43,723 nt of DNA from Stentor coeruleus. Its lineage: Eukaryota > Ciliophora > Heterotrichea > Heterotrichida > Stentoridae. Both the position numbers and the translations under genes were made by a program. Position 1 is the first letter of the stretch. Each line of letters starts with the position of its first letter. The stretch is from assembly GCA_001970955.1 (NCBI GenBank), contig MPUH01000598.1, positions 1-43,723 of the forward strand. The letters run 5' to 3'. Of the stretch, positions 31,131 through 41,415 are shown in pieces. The notes beneath the pieces are model-generated. The model was given only the letters and a program-made list of their open reading frames with translations, searched no databases and was not told the origin of the DNA.

Positions 31131-31334
31131 TTATTGCATAGGGGATTTTACAGTATCTTCCATACCTTGGCTTGCTTCTCTGACGACAAAAAGCATTGGA
31201 GGGTGCTTTTCACGGCTTTTCGGTATTATTATTGGAAGATTTAAAGGACGTAATTGAGGCTTTGCAACTGGAGTTCTTTCACGCTTTACTATTGTTATGT
31301 CTTCAACTTTTGATTTACTTTTACATGATCCCAT
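31131..31334 (-). CDS. small predicted N-myristoylated/palmitoylated protein
   Basis: A 67-residue protein starting MGSCKSKSK: Gly2 and Ser6 fit the N-myristoylation pattern, and Cys4 next to it fits dual acylation. An upstream in-frame ATG at 31352 would add six residues and hide Gly2, so I prefer the inner start. The rest is basic and Pro-rich (LRPLNLPIIIPKSREKHPP) with no known domain. Stop TAA. It follows the AP-3 beta gene on the same strand by about 440 bp. It could be a membrane-tethered adaptor; function unknown, and a gene this short is less certain. Confidence 0.55.
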   Translation of the reverse strand: MGSCKSKSKVEDITIVKRERTPVAKPQLRPLNLPIIIPKSREKHPPMLFVVREASQGMEDTVKSPMQ

Positions 31335-31774
31335 TTCACAGTTTATTTCCATAATTACGTAAATGTGAGCTGTGAGATTATAACTGAAAGTTTAAGTAAT
31401 TTAAAAGTTTAAATTTTCTTCTTACAAGCAAAACCATATATGATCTTAACAATTTTTCATTACTAACCTTAAAATGAAACCTTATATAGTCTAAATTTAA
31501 AACTTAATATAATTGAAAAAACCTCAAATTTCCTTGCAAAGTATAAAATTTTATAAACTCAATTTAAAAATATCAAAGATGCAATCTCCTTCTAAAAAGT
31601 GATCATAAAAGTCTTACAATTTCTCACCTCAAATATTACAATAAAAATCTAAAATTCTTTTAATTCCTCTAAAATCCTTTATTTCTAATAAAGCCATCTT
31701 TTGTATAAGTTAATATACTTCACCCACACTTCTTCATAATAACCCTCAAATCTAATAATCTTACTATCTAACTA
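31335..31774. other. intergenic spacer, C-rich on plus strand
   Basis: No gene is seen. The composition is C-rich and G-poor on the plus strand, that is G-rich on the strand of the AP-3 gene whose 3' flank it is. Confidence 0.6.
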
Positions 31775-33868
31775 CTATTCATTATGATATTCCTCTTCCT
31801 CTTCTTCATCCTCCTCTTCCTCCTCTTCTTCATCTTCTTCCTCATCATCTTCTTCATTCCCACTATCCTCCTGCAAAAAAGCCTGCAGTTTAGCTGGATC
31901 ATTTACCACAACTCTAGCCCTTAATCCACTTCCAGAAATACTACTATTAACTTCTTGACTAGAATATGATGTAGCCGCTTTAACTGTAACCGTTGGTATC
32001 ACTTCTTCATCCCTAAGATAACTCGTATCTTCCTTAACTGTTTTTTCAATCTGCAACTTATCAAAAAGATGTTCCCAATACCTCTCATATCCAGCTACTC
32101 TGCATCCAAGTAAATAAGACAAACTCATAGGAGCAAAAGCTGCAACTTCTTGTTTACTCGAAACAATTATAGCTGAGCTTTCCAATATCTGCAATTTGCT
32201 TAAAGGAAGTTCTTTTGTTATAAAAATGCTATTAAGTAATCTGCATTTGTCTCTTATATCATAGCTTAAATCATAAAAGCCTAGTTCAAGAAGATATTTT
32301 AAAACAAGGGCTAATTGTTCATTTCCAGTTTCTGAGTAGATTTTAGCTGTGCTATTAAGAAGTTGATGTTTAACTGGAGTTGACTCTTTTATAAAAGTTA
32401 AAGAGAGTTTTCTCATGGTTTCTATAGAAAGACTTGGGATTATATGATAATATTTGCCGATTATCCATAAAGCACATGCTCTGGCTGTAGGGTAATGGAT
32501 AGAGTCTATGGTTTTTGCACAGTGAACAATAATTTTTCTGTGTTTTTGAGGGTCTTGGTTAATTAGAGTTCTCATGACAATAATAACTTGTGCTGTTATA
32601 TATGGTGCTTTAGATTTCAGTAAAGATATTAAATGTTTAGTGCAGGGGATGACAAGACCGGGCTGCTTTTCGCATATTTTCCCTAGTGTGGATATCGCTA
32701 AAGCTGATATTTCAGGGTTTTCATGTCTAGTATAATTAGATAACTCTTTTAATATGTTTGGGGCATTAGGTTCTGAGGTTACTACAGCTAAGATTTCTAG
32801 TTTTTTAACTATAAGTTCGCGGTTTTCGTTGTAGTTTATATAAAAATACTGATAAATTGTGCTGAAAAGCTCAGGGGACCTATAAGCGAATTCTAAAAGC
32901 AGATTTAATTGCAGCAAAGCAATTTGGAAAGGACTATATTTAAAGCTGAGTAATGAAAGGATACTTTTATAATAATAACCTTCTTGTCTAAACAGAAGAA
33001 AGACTTCACTTGCCCCAATAACAACTGAAGGGCTATCGTAACAGAGTAGCGACTCAACATTTTCAAGTAAAAGTTTCATATCAGGGTTAATCTTAGTGTT
33101 TTTGTCTAGGAACTGTAAGTCTAAATATACCCTTGCATATCTAGAAAGGACTTGTAGGGTATTAGGGATGAAAATAAATTCGATTTGTGGAAGAGAACGG
33201 ACTATACGCCTATAGTGCCCGTGGAGGAGGTCAAGTTTCTCAGGGCAGATTTTGTTAAAAGCGATAAGTGCTGGGCCGGTAATCAGAGTGTTAGAGTCAG
33301 CTAATAGTTTATTAAGCAACTGGAGTATCAAAGCCATATCCGAATCTTCCCACTCAGATATTTTTATCAAAGCATAGCAAGCCGACCTTCTTACATATAT
33401 TGAAAAGTCGCTAGCCCCACGTTGCAAAGACAAGGTCAGAACATTTAAAATCTCGTCAATACGCAAACTTGAAAAAGCTCTTAAAGCAGAAGCCCTCATA
33501 AGTGCTTTTGAATCAGTCAAGTCCTTATGAAAAGTATTAATACTCATCAAAATGTGACTATTCGCTTTCCCTGAGCAATAAGACAAAAAGAAGTATGTAA
33601 GTTTTTTCACTTGGAAATTGCTTGTTATTATATTCACAACATAAGGGACAAAAGGACTTACGTCTTTTCTAGTGATTTGCATAGCTAATAAGATTTTCAT
33701 ACCTCTAAGCTTGTCAGCATCGCTTTCGCTTTTTAGAAGGGTTATGATGGGTTGATTGGTTAGAGATGTGGTAAACATGTCAGACTCAGTTTTAGGAAGG
33801 CCTTTTGTGGGCTTTTTTTCTTGGGGTTTTTCTTGAGGCTTGCTGCCCCAATAACTTAGAAAGTTCAT
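31775..33868 (-). CDS. AP3B: AP-3 complex beta subunit, short form
   Basis: A 697-residue large adaptin of the AP-3 coat, which sorts cargo from endosomes or Golgi toward lysosome-related organelles. The Adaptin-N solenoid occupies about 30-600, with family blocks VKKLTYFFLSYCSGKA, RASALRAFSSLRI, YVRRSACYALIKI, PEKLDLLHGHYRRI and RYARVYLDLQFL, which place it with beta-3 rather than beta-1/2. The C-terminus is an acidic run of about 30 Asp/Glu (codons at about 31778-31860), like the beta-3 hinge. The ear domain seen in animal beta-3 (total about 1100 residues) is absent. No intron; stop TAG. Its ATG is 19 bp from the divergent MT-A70 start. Confidence 0.93.
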   Translation of the reverse strand: MNFLSYWGSKPQEKPQEKKPTKGLPKTESDMFTTSLTNQPIITLLKSESDADKLRGMKILLAMQITRKDVSPFVPYVVNIITSNFQVKKLTYFFLSYCSGKANSHILMSINTFHKDLTDSKALMRASALRAFSSLRIDEILNVLTLSLQRGASDFSIYVRRSACYALIKISEWEDSDMALILQLLNKLLADSNTLITGPALIAFNKICPEKLDLLHGHYRRIVRSLPQIEFIFIPNTLQVLSRYARVYLDLQFLDKNTKINPDMKLLLENVESLLCYDSPSVVIGASEVFLLFRQEGYYYKSILSLLSFKYSPFQIALLQLNLLLEFAYRSPELFSTIYQYFYINYNENRELIVKKLEILAVVTSEPNAPNILKELSNYTRHENPEISALAISTLGKICEKQPGLVIPCTKHLISLLKSKAPYITAQVIIVMRTLINQDPQKHRKIIVHCAKTIDSIHYPTARACALWIIGKYYHIIPSLSIETMRKLSLTFIKESTPVKHQLLNSTAKIYSETGNEQLALVLKYLLELGFYDLSYDIRDKCRLLNSIFITKELPLSKLQILESSAIIVSSKQEVAAFAPMSLSYLLGCRVAGYERYWEHLFDKLQIEKTVKEDTSYLRDEEVIPTVTVKAATSYSSQEVNSSISGSGLRARVVVNDPAKLQAFLQEDSGNEEDDEEEDEEEEEEEDEEEEEEYHNE

Positions 33869-33887
33869 AGCAAATAATTATCTTGTA
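33869..33887. promoter_or_regulatory. 19-bp divergent intergenic region
   Basis: Only 19 bases lie between the start codons of the AP-3 beta (minus) and MT-A70-ZZ (plus) genes. Any bidirectional promoter must overlap one or both coding ends. No motif can be assigned from one example. Confidence 0.7.
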
Positions 33888-35528
33888 ATGGAAGACAACT
33901 CTAAAAAGCACAGGTTTGAGTTTAGAGATAGATCTAAAGTACAGAGATATCAGGAGGATTTACCAGCAAAAAGACCTTCAGTGAGTAGATATCTTCCGGA
34001 TAGTGATAATGAGAGTGAGTATAGTGACAATAATATTAACGCTTATCACTACAATTTAGAAGAATCCTCGTCCATTCCATTTTTCCTACCGAGGGCCAAA
34101 ACCCAAGCTAATAAGACCCAGAAATTATTGAACTCACAAAAAAAGAGATTCAAGAGCGACCCAATTGTCATAGCAAAGCAAGTCCTAGACAATATAATCG
34201 AAGCAATTGAAGCTACCTCCGAGCAGATTTCCCGCCTAAACACAACTACCTATATAACATGTGATCTACGGTACATGGACCCAGAAAGCATAATAACAAA
34301 ATTCGGGTACTTCGACATAATAGTTGTAGATCCACCATGGCAAAACACTCCAAACGAGCCAAACACTCTAACAAACCAAGAAATCCTCAATATCCCATTA
34401 GAAAAACTATCAAAAGGTGGGTTTTGTTTCTTATGGATCCTAAACAATAACATAAATGCCGGCTATGAATGCTTAAACAAATGGGGTTTTGATATAGTCG
34501 ATCGGCTAGTCTGGATCCGTACTTTAAACGAAGAAAAAAAGGTCGAAATTGCCCAAGGGCGTTTTTTCATGAGATCATCAGTTATGTGTCTTATTGGCTA
34601 TAAAAGCCCATCAAATGATCGTGTTGAATTCAGATCTAAAATTGCCAATGATATTATTGTCGCTGATATAAAAAAGAATTCTCAGAAACCTGAGCAACTC
34701 TATACAATAATAGACCTCATGATGCCAGGGAGTAAAAAAGTTGAGATTTTTGCTCAGAATAATAACTTGAAAAAAGGGTGGCTTTCTATGGGAAATGAAA
34801 TTGGAGAGAGGTTTTTAGACCCAAAGCGTTTTTTGTGTGCGAAATGTGATGCTGAGATATTGGGGATTAGGTATAAGAATATGATTACGTGTTTGAATTA
34901 TTGTCAAAAATGTGCGGATTTGAGTAATAAGAAACTGGTTTTACTTGAACCATCAAATAATTTGCATTCATACCATAAGTGCTATGTGTGTAAAAAAACA
35001 ATAATTGGTATTCGTTTCCAATGCAAGATATGCAACTCGTGTAATATGTGTGAGAGTAAGTTATAAACAGCTTGTTTTGATACAAAAACCATCTGCCTTG
35101 ACCATAGTTTTTTGACCCACGCTTTTCAGTACTCAGGTCATACCTTACAAACTAATGAGGGCAAGCAGTGTATCAAGTGCTTACAAAGACCTATTATCGG
35201 TCCCTGTGTAACCTGCAGCGACTGTTCTAATCTCATCCTCTGTAACTTCTATTTAGGCCAAAACTGCTTTTTTCACTTCAAATTCACTGATTATGATCTC
35301 GTCCCAGGACATGAATCCAAGCATCGTATTGAATTAATTTCCCATACAAATCGAGTTTTTAAGCATTCTAAATGCAACTTATGTGGAAGGACTCCTCTTG
35401 TATCCCCCAAATATCATTGCAATCAATGCTTCAACTTTGAACTTTGTGAATATTGCTATATTGTCAAAGATAAAATCGATGTTACTAACACTGCTCATAT
35501 TCCTGTGCATAATTACACTCTTTATTAA
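33888..35528 (+). CDS. MT-A70 methyltransferase fused to tandem ZZ-type zinc modules
   Basis: A 536-residue protein after removing 15-nt introns at 35056-35070 and 35242-35256. A disordered basic N-terminus (1-115) is followed by an MT-A70 domain (about 120-305) with DIIVVDPPW (143-151, catalytic DPPW), GGFCFLWI, GRFFMRSSVMCLIGYK and the closing KKVEIFAQNNNLKKGWLSMGN. The family methylates adenine N6 in RNA (METTL3/4) or DNA (ciliate MTA1/AMT). Four Cys/His modules follow: a degenerate one (C317, C320, C335, C342), then three ZZ-like fingers from about H360, C423 and C486. Both introns fall beside finger cysteines, and splicing creates CETC and CQNC. The ZZ part may read histone tails or other proteins (inference). 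RNA versus DNA substrate is not decided. Stop TAA. Confidence 0.92.
35056..35070 (+). other. 15-nt intron (MT-A70-ZZ, intron 1)
   Basis: GTAAGTTATAAACAG. It contains the apparent TAA stop. Removal produces the CETC pair of the first ZZ finger and joins the downstream fingers. Confidence 0.95.
35242..35256 (+). other. 15-nt intron (MT-A70-ZZ, intron 2)
   Basis: GTAACTTCTATTTAG. It is in frame and stop-free. Removal restores Cys-x2-Cys (CQNC) in the second ZZ finger, otherwise Cys-x7-Cys. Confidence 0.92.
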
Positions 35529-37772
35529 AAAAAAAATACTAAGATTAGTTAGAATATTTTACATTAGCTTTTTTTTCTACTGAATTTGACAGAAATTTAT
35601 TATGCTATTGCTGAGATGAAGAATATTGTCTGAGGTTTTGGCTTAGGGTATTTAAATAAGTAGAATGATTTGGTTAAAGTGCTATGAATTGAGTTGTTGA
35701 AGAATATGAGTTTTCCATCTTAAGATATTAATCTCTGATTTTTTCATGTTGGTGTTGATATGGAAAAGCATAGAGGGTATAGAGTAGAAAAACTGAATGC
35801 AATGAAATAATAATGGAAGCAATCTATCTGCATGAAAAAAGGAACTACTTAGTTTAAAATTGTCAAAAATGTTTATACAAATTAAGATTATACTAAAATG
35901 TGTTTGGACCTTTTTTAGAGTCAAAATTAATATAAGATTAAAAGGTTTAGTGAGAAGTTGGAAAAATTAAGATTTTAGGAGTTTCTGATAAAAATTATGT
36001 GTTAGGATACACAAAATGCTTTAAAAAAATAAACTTAAATGAAATTGAGATTGCTTAAGAAACTTTAAAATTTATCTTATTTCTATGATAAACTTTCAAT
36101 ATTAGTTAAAAATAACAAAGATTATTGTGAAGAAGAAGCAAAGAATTAGAGAGAATAATTTAATTTAATTTAAAGATCGTTATAAAAAAGGCAAAAGCAG
36201 ATGCATTTTATCATTATAAAAAGTGCATGAAAGGACTAAAATTGAGTTTCACAAAATGCAAATTCTTCCTAAAGTATCAGATGCAATTGATTCTAGATTG
36301 GCATTTGAAGAACTTTTTTCATATAGTGACGCTTTCAATAATGTTTAATTTGAAAAATGTACGAATAAATTTTTGATGTATAAAAATAGAAGAAATTAGT
36401 GGATTTAATAGATTATATATAGGATTATAGACTAGCGTTGTTGATTTTGATAATATGTTTTTATTTCTTGTATGGCTTACCCAAGCATACATATCCTAAA
36501 GCTATATCCTGTAATATGATTTCCATAATATTGCCTTCTTCAAAATGCGTAGCAAGATTAGAATTATAATCAGAATTGTACAGAATAAATAAGTTATCAA
36601 ATTTAGTAGCTTATTTTTCCTTATCTTCAAAACTTGTGTTATAAATTATCTATGTCATTAGGTATAACCTCAAAGTTGTGGCTTTTCTTTGTATTTAATT
36701 TTTGAGACCAAGGCATAGGAGAATAAAATTCATTCAAATCAAACTTTTAAATTGTAGTAGTTAATAAATGCTGTAATTATAATTAAAATAATTTAATTGA
36801 GAGAATTGTTTTAAATTAAATTATATTTTTGAGGTATTTAGTTATATAGGAATATATTTCTGCAAAGATAAACATAAAAATTTAATTAAATATATAGAAA
36901 GTATTCGTTATTTTGAAAAGCATAATACTCATAAAAAAATTTAAAGCATATTTCACCTTTCTAGTGATTAGTTATTATTACTATTAAAGCTTCCCTAGCA
37001 TATTACTTGATTAATGCTGTTATAATTTTTTGTTTCATATTCGGAAATTTAATTAAAAAAATCTTTTTTATTTGTTTGGTCAATCCCACCCAAAATCTAG
37101 ACTCCATCTAATTTATGCTTTCGTTTTTCAAATGATACTTATTAGTATTTGCAATAGCTTTAGTATCTCTTGTTATTTTAGAATAAACATCAAGAAATGA
37201 TAAATATATTTTCTAAATTCTTGAAAAAACTTACGACAGTTTAAGTCTAAAATTCAGATGCTGATTTAGATGTAACTAGTGCGGAGCAATTAGAAGAAAT
37301 TTTATTTTATTATAGATTTTGTTAGGTTGTATAGGAAAAATAGGGGTAATATATAGGTATATTATTAGATTAAATTATGGAAGAGAGGCTATTTTATACT
37401 TCATTTTTTAGCAATCCTGAATTTACAGTTAATTATTTGCCGCATAAATTTAATATTCATTACAAAATCTGTCTTCTTTCATTAATATCCCAAATATAAA
37501 AATCTAAAGGACTATTCATATGACCAAACTACTATAATCATTTAGTAGCATAAACATTTAAAAGTTTTCTTTTTATTTAGTATATAGATATCATATAAAA
37601 ATTCATATTAAATAATTAATAATAAACCATATAATTATTATTAGCTACAGGTTCTTTCTATAAACAGAAAACCTATAAGGTTTTATTAGGTCATTCAGAA
37701 ATTAAAAAATCATTTCCATTTTAAGTAGATCATTTTACAGGATTTTCATTAATCATGGTGTTATAAAGAAAT
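35529..37772. other. long AT-rich spacer, possible gene relic
   Basis: No intact gene. The proximal part (about 35.6-36.4 kb) is G-rich on the plus strand. At about 36230-36415 one frame is open for some 60 codons except TAA and TAG, reading like coding sequence (RTKIEFHKMQILPKVSDAI), perhaps a relic. The distal part turns C-rich. No RNA gene or repeat stands out. Confidence 0.4.
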
Positions 37773-37994
37773 ATGAACAACTTAGAATCAAGAGCTTCAA
37801 GTAACAAAAATAGGAAATCTGAAATTTATGTCACAAACTCAATAGGAGTGTCAAGAATACAATTTTGTAAGTTTGTCAAAGGAAAAAAGCATTTATCTAA
37901 AAAAGAAATGCTAAATCTTCTAGATTTACAGTCAATGGAACTTAATGATACTACTGCAGATACAGACTCGAAGCCTCAAAAAGAACAGGCTTAG
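37773..37994 (+). CDS. small hypothetical protein
   Basis: A 73-residue, Ser/Lys/Asn-rich, probably disordered protein starting MNNLESRASSNKNRKSE, with one Cys and no recognised domain. It is supported only by an ATG start, an open frame longer than its AT-rich surroundings would favour, codon composition similar to other genes here, and a C-poor 3' flank over its first tens of bases. Stop TAG. It could be an incidental frame. Confidence 0.35.
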   Translation: MNNLESRASSNKNRKSEIYVTNSIGVSRIQFCKFVKGKKHLSKKEMLNLLDLQSMELNDTTADTDSKPQKEQA

Positions 37995-39544
37995 AAACTT
38001 ATTATTTATTATATAAATTTCTTTTTTTAAGCTGAGAGGTTAAACTTAGCTAATTATTGTAATTATCCTTTGTTTATAATGTCTTTTACATAAATTTTGG
38101 CTTTATTATCATCTTTTCTAATCAAACTTTATTATTCAATCTATTTAGTTTCACAATTTTAGCTTAGATTTTCACATCTTATCGAAAATTAAATCTTGTG
38201 GTTTTAAGTCCATTATAGGTAAAGCAAATACATTTTTTTTTGTTTTTACCATATAAGGCTAAACTATTATATTTTATCTAATTACCGTATGATAAATCTC
38301 TCGTTCCTTCCTATTATTTCATTCAAAAATTTAATACCGAAATTATATTTTTTATATTAAACCTTTTGTTCTCACATCTTCTAAAAAAACTTACTAAAAA
38401 GCTTTAATGCATAAAAAATCTCACCCAAAACCTCCCTTCTTATAATTTCACACCATTATTTATCTCTAAAAAAGATTTGAATTTTCCTTCCTACACCTAT
38501 TCCATATAAAAAAGCAACTATCATCATCAACATCTCCCTAAGCTCTTAACAAAATCCTAAACCTCCTGTTTTTATTTATTATCCCTCTATATAAAACCTC
38601 ATACACACCCTTAAGCTTTAAACCTGTATTCCATTTTCCCTAACATAATTTCTGACAAATAAATCTTTTTATCCAAACCTAATATTTTACCTATGATATT
38701 AACTAATCCTCAATATACCTTATCTTCTTATCACTTTTAATCTTAAAAACTACCCTTAATAATATCAGCTAATAAATCTCAAAATAATCCTAGATTTTAT
38801 ACACAGAAAAACTTATAATTTTTTACCTCAGAAATAGCATAATCACAAAGATTTCATAAAGATATTTACTAGAGATCTTGTGGTTAGTTAATATCTTTAA
38901 ACTTTTCAGGTAATAATGAAATTCTGCCTAGGATCTTATATGCTAAGTATGGTAAGAAATCAATTTTGTGAGCCAAGTTGCCTAAAATTCTAGATCCAAA
39001 AGGTATTTTTTATTTGAATATGGTTAGAAGATAAAAGAGACTATTTTGCAGATTTTGTGGTTTGGAAATAGTTATGTAAAAGCATTGAGATTACAATTTG
39101 AATAAGAATAGTGAAATTTAGATAAAAGTATTTGAAGTCGAAAGAACAGAGTTTGTGATAATTTGATGTGTGATAAGATTATTTATTTAAGAAGGTTTAG
39201 AGAAAACTAAATGCATGGGAATTGGAATACCTTCATAATGTTATCATATTTATTCCCCTTTTAAAGTTAAAATCAGTCAATTTTTTAGTTTTTCTTCTGG
39301 GTTGGAAGAGTTTCGTTGCTCTACCAAAAATGTGTATTTTTTTAATTGTAAGCAACACCTCAAAAACGCTTTATAACTCTAGCATATTAGCTGCATTTTG
39401 AATTATCAATAAAAAATCAACGATTTCTTCCAGACCATAAAGGCGAAAAAAATATTTCCATACTTCAAGTAAGTATTATCCATATAAATCCATAAACATT
39501 AAACATATAAAGCTATAGTAATCTTAGTCTATTATACTATATAA
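37995..39544. other. spacer with strong C-to-G skew switch and coding-like scrap
   Basis: No intact gene. On the plus strand 38401-38700 holds about 77 C and 11 G, whereas 39001-39240 holds about 52 G and 11 C. At the switch (about 38877-39033) a plus frame reads LNFSGNNEILPRILYAKYG and LPKILDPKGIFYLNM, broken by single TGA and TAA codons. This resembles a decayed or unrecognised plus-strand unit. Confidence 0.4.
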
Positions 39545-39994
39545 ATGAATTCAGGCAATCTTATGGAAGCTGAGTCGTTGAATGTTTTACTTCATTCACT
39601 TTCGTTTATAAGCTTGGGGGCACTTGGGATCATAGTTTACGTTGTCCTAGGACTATATGGGAACTTCTTGGTTTTGACTAGCTGTTTAAAAGTCCTCATT
39701 GGGATAATAGGGGTTATTGCAGGGACTAGTCAGAAAGAGGATTATTTGACTTTACATAGTTACTCATTGATTATTTATAGCTTTGTACTTGGAGGCTACT
39801 TAATAATTTTGTTGCCTGGTGCTCTTGAACCGGCCTCTGATCATACGTTTGGAGAATTAAAAGTTTTAGCGATTTGCATATATATTTTCTGCATTACTTC
39901 TGCTGGCTACCTTTATGTGGTATGCGGAATTATTTTTTCTTTTAGACTTAAGAGAAGTCTAAAAGCTAACAACTTTTATCCAGTCAATATTTAA
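39545..39994 (+). CDS. four-transmembrane protein of unknown function
   Basis: A 149-residue integral membrane protein. Four hydrophobic helices are visible: about 18-37 (ISLGALGIIVYVVLGLYG), 41-60 (FLVLTSCLKVLIGIIGVIAG), 70-91 (HSYSLIIYSFVLGGYLIILL) and 106-129 (VLAICIYIFCITSAGYLYVVCG). The order and size resemble small tetraspan proteins, but I see no family signature such as a CCG motif. A short basic tail (RLKRSLKANN) follows TM4. No intron; stop TAA. It stands alone between long spacers, with a G-rich 3' flank that supports plus-strand transcription. Confidence 0.75.
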   Translation: MNSGNLMEAESLNVLLHSLSFISLGALGIIVYVVLGLYGNFLVLTSCLKVLIGIIGVIAGTSQKEDYLTLHSYSLIIYSFVLGGYLIILLPGALEPASDHTFGELKVLAICIYIFCITSAGYLYVVCGIIFSFRLKRSLKANNFYPVNI

Positions 39995-41415
39995 AATATA
40001 GCTAAGTATAAATATTGAGTTTAGGGAAAATATATGAAGTGTATTTAAGGATAGGATTATTTTATATTGTTTAAGGTTGATATTAGTTTTGTTTTATCCA
40101 GTAATATTTTAAATACTATATAATGTTAATTTTTTTTATATGTAAGATAGATATGAATATAAAGATTAGGATAATGATTTGTGGAAGAATGCTGAGGAAT
40201 TTCAAGTTTAGGATAAAGTATGTTTAAAGATAGGATAATGTATAGAAGAATAGAGAATATAAATATTTAAGTTTAAATGTGTGAAATAGAGGAAAAACTC
40301 GAATGTAAATGTTTTTGAAGAGCTCATAAATTTTTTTTAGGCTGCATATTAAGATGTGCATATATGCTGATAAATAGTAAAAGTCAAGATAAATAGTATT
40401 ATTTTGGTGTCAATTTATAGTAAATGTTAGTTTTTTTAGTAAATCAGGTAAATGATAATAAGATAAATATCAGATGAATCCAGATTTCATAGATTTTCTT
40501 ATTTAAATGAGATTTTTATATTAAATGATACAATAACTACAAATTTCATAATATATTTTAAATAATTATTTTGATTAACTTATATGTCATTAGCTATATA
40601 ATAATTTCTATAGAAAAGCATTGAATAGCTCATAAACCAGAAACTAGTATTTATTCTCAAATTTATATTTTTCTTCATCCCTAATCGTATTTAAAATATA
40701 TAATATATATAAACTAAATTCTCATACATTAAAAACATATCAACTAATTAATTAAATAACAATTCTGAGACTGACTTAAAACCATACAATTTCTATAAGC
40801 AACATACTTAAAAAACTTTTAAAAGGGTTTTTATGTATGATTTATCCAAGTCATTAAAACCTACCCAAAGAAGAAATCTTCATTTATAATCTTATTCCTA
40901 TATCACTCATTAAAAAAATATTCTCAAACCTAAATCTAGGTTATTCTTCTAATAAAAAATCCTAATATCCATAATAAAAATTCAGTATTTTCTCATCTAT
41001 ATCTTTATATCCAAAAAAGTACTCACAGTTTAAGCATTGGCTACAATTCAGCATCAAGTATTATCAAATTCTTCAACTACTCCATAGGAAAAATTGCAAG
41101 CAACTATAAAAATATTATCACAAATTTCAATTTATGATGAACTTAAAAGACAAAGCCAGAAAAAAAAAATCGCATTTCCAAGCAAAAAACAGAAAAAAAA
41201 GCTTTTTATGATACTAAGAAAAATAATCAGATACAATAACACATCCATAATACAAAATAAAAGAGAAAAAAAAGTAAAAACATTAGGAATAAAAGTAAAA
41301 ATAAAATTTCACAAAGATCTTAGGCTAAGGTGCCGAAACACAGGATTCTGAGTTCAAGCAAAAAAAGATTCAAACGGGCTTCTTATTGATAATTATCAAA
41401 AATATTTTTATTATA
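39995..41415. other. spacer with G-to-C skew switch
   Basis: The plus strand is G-rich at 40021-40320 (about 59 G, 7 C) and C-rich at 40681-40980 (about 48 C, 15 G), as expected between two plus genes here. A Lys-rich open frame at 41094-41351 lacks an ATG and is not called as a gene. Confidence 0.6.

Noticed and set aside
38401..38819. Minus-strand reading with stops taken as Gln/Trp that looks protein-like
   Set aside because: About 20% of codons would be stops, which gives an implausible Gln/Trp content. It is an effect of G-rich composition.
39280..39340. Small hairpin (AGAG...CTCT) considered as a tRNA or snoRNA piece
   Set aside because: No cloverleaf, no T-loop GGTTCGA-type box, and the stem is too short.
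41094..41351. Lys-rich open frame with faint resemblance to ribosomal protein eL39 (KKQKKK, IRYN, KTLGI)
   Set aside because: No ATG, spacing between blocks is wrong, the frame continues past where eL39 ends, and low-complexity Lys codons arise easily in A-rich DNA.
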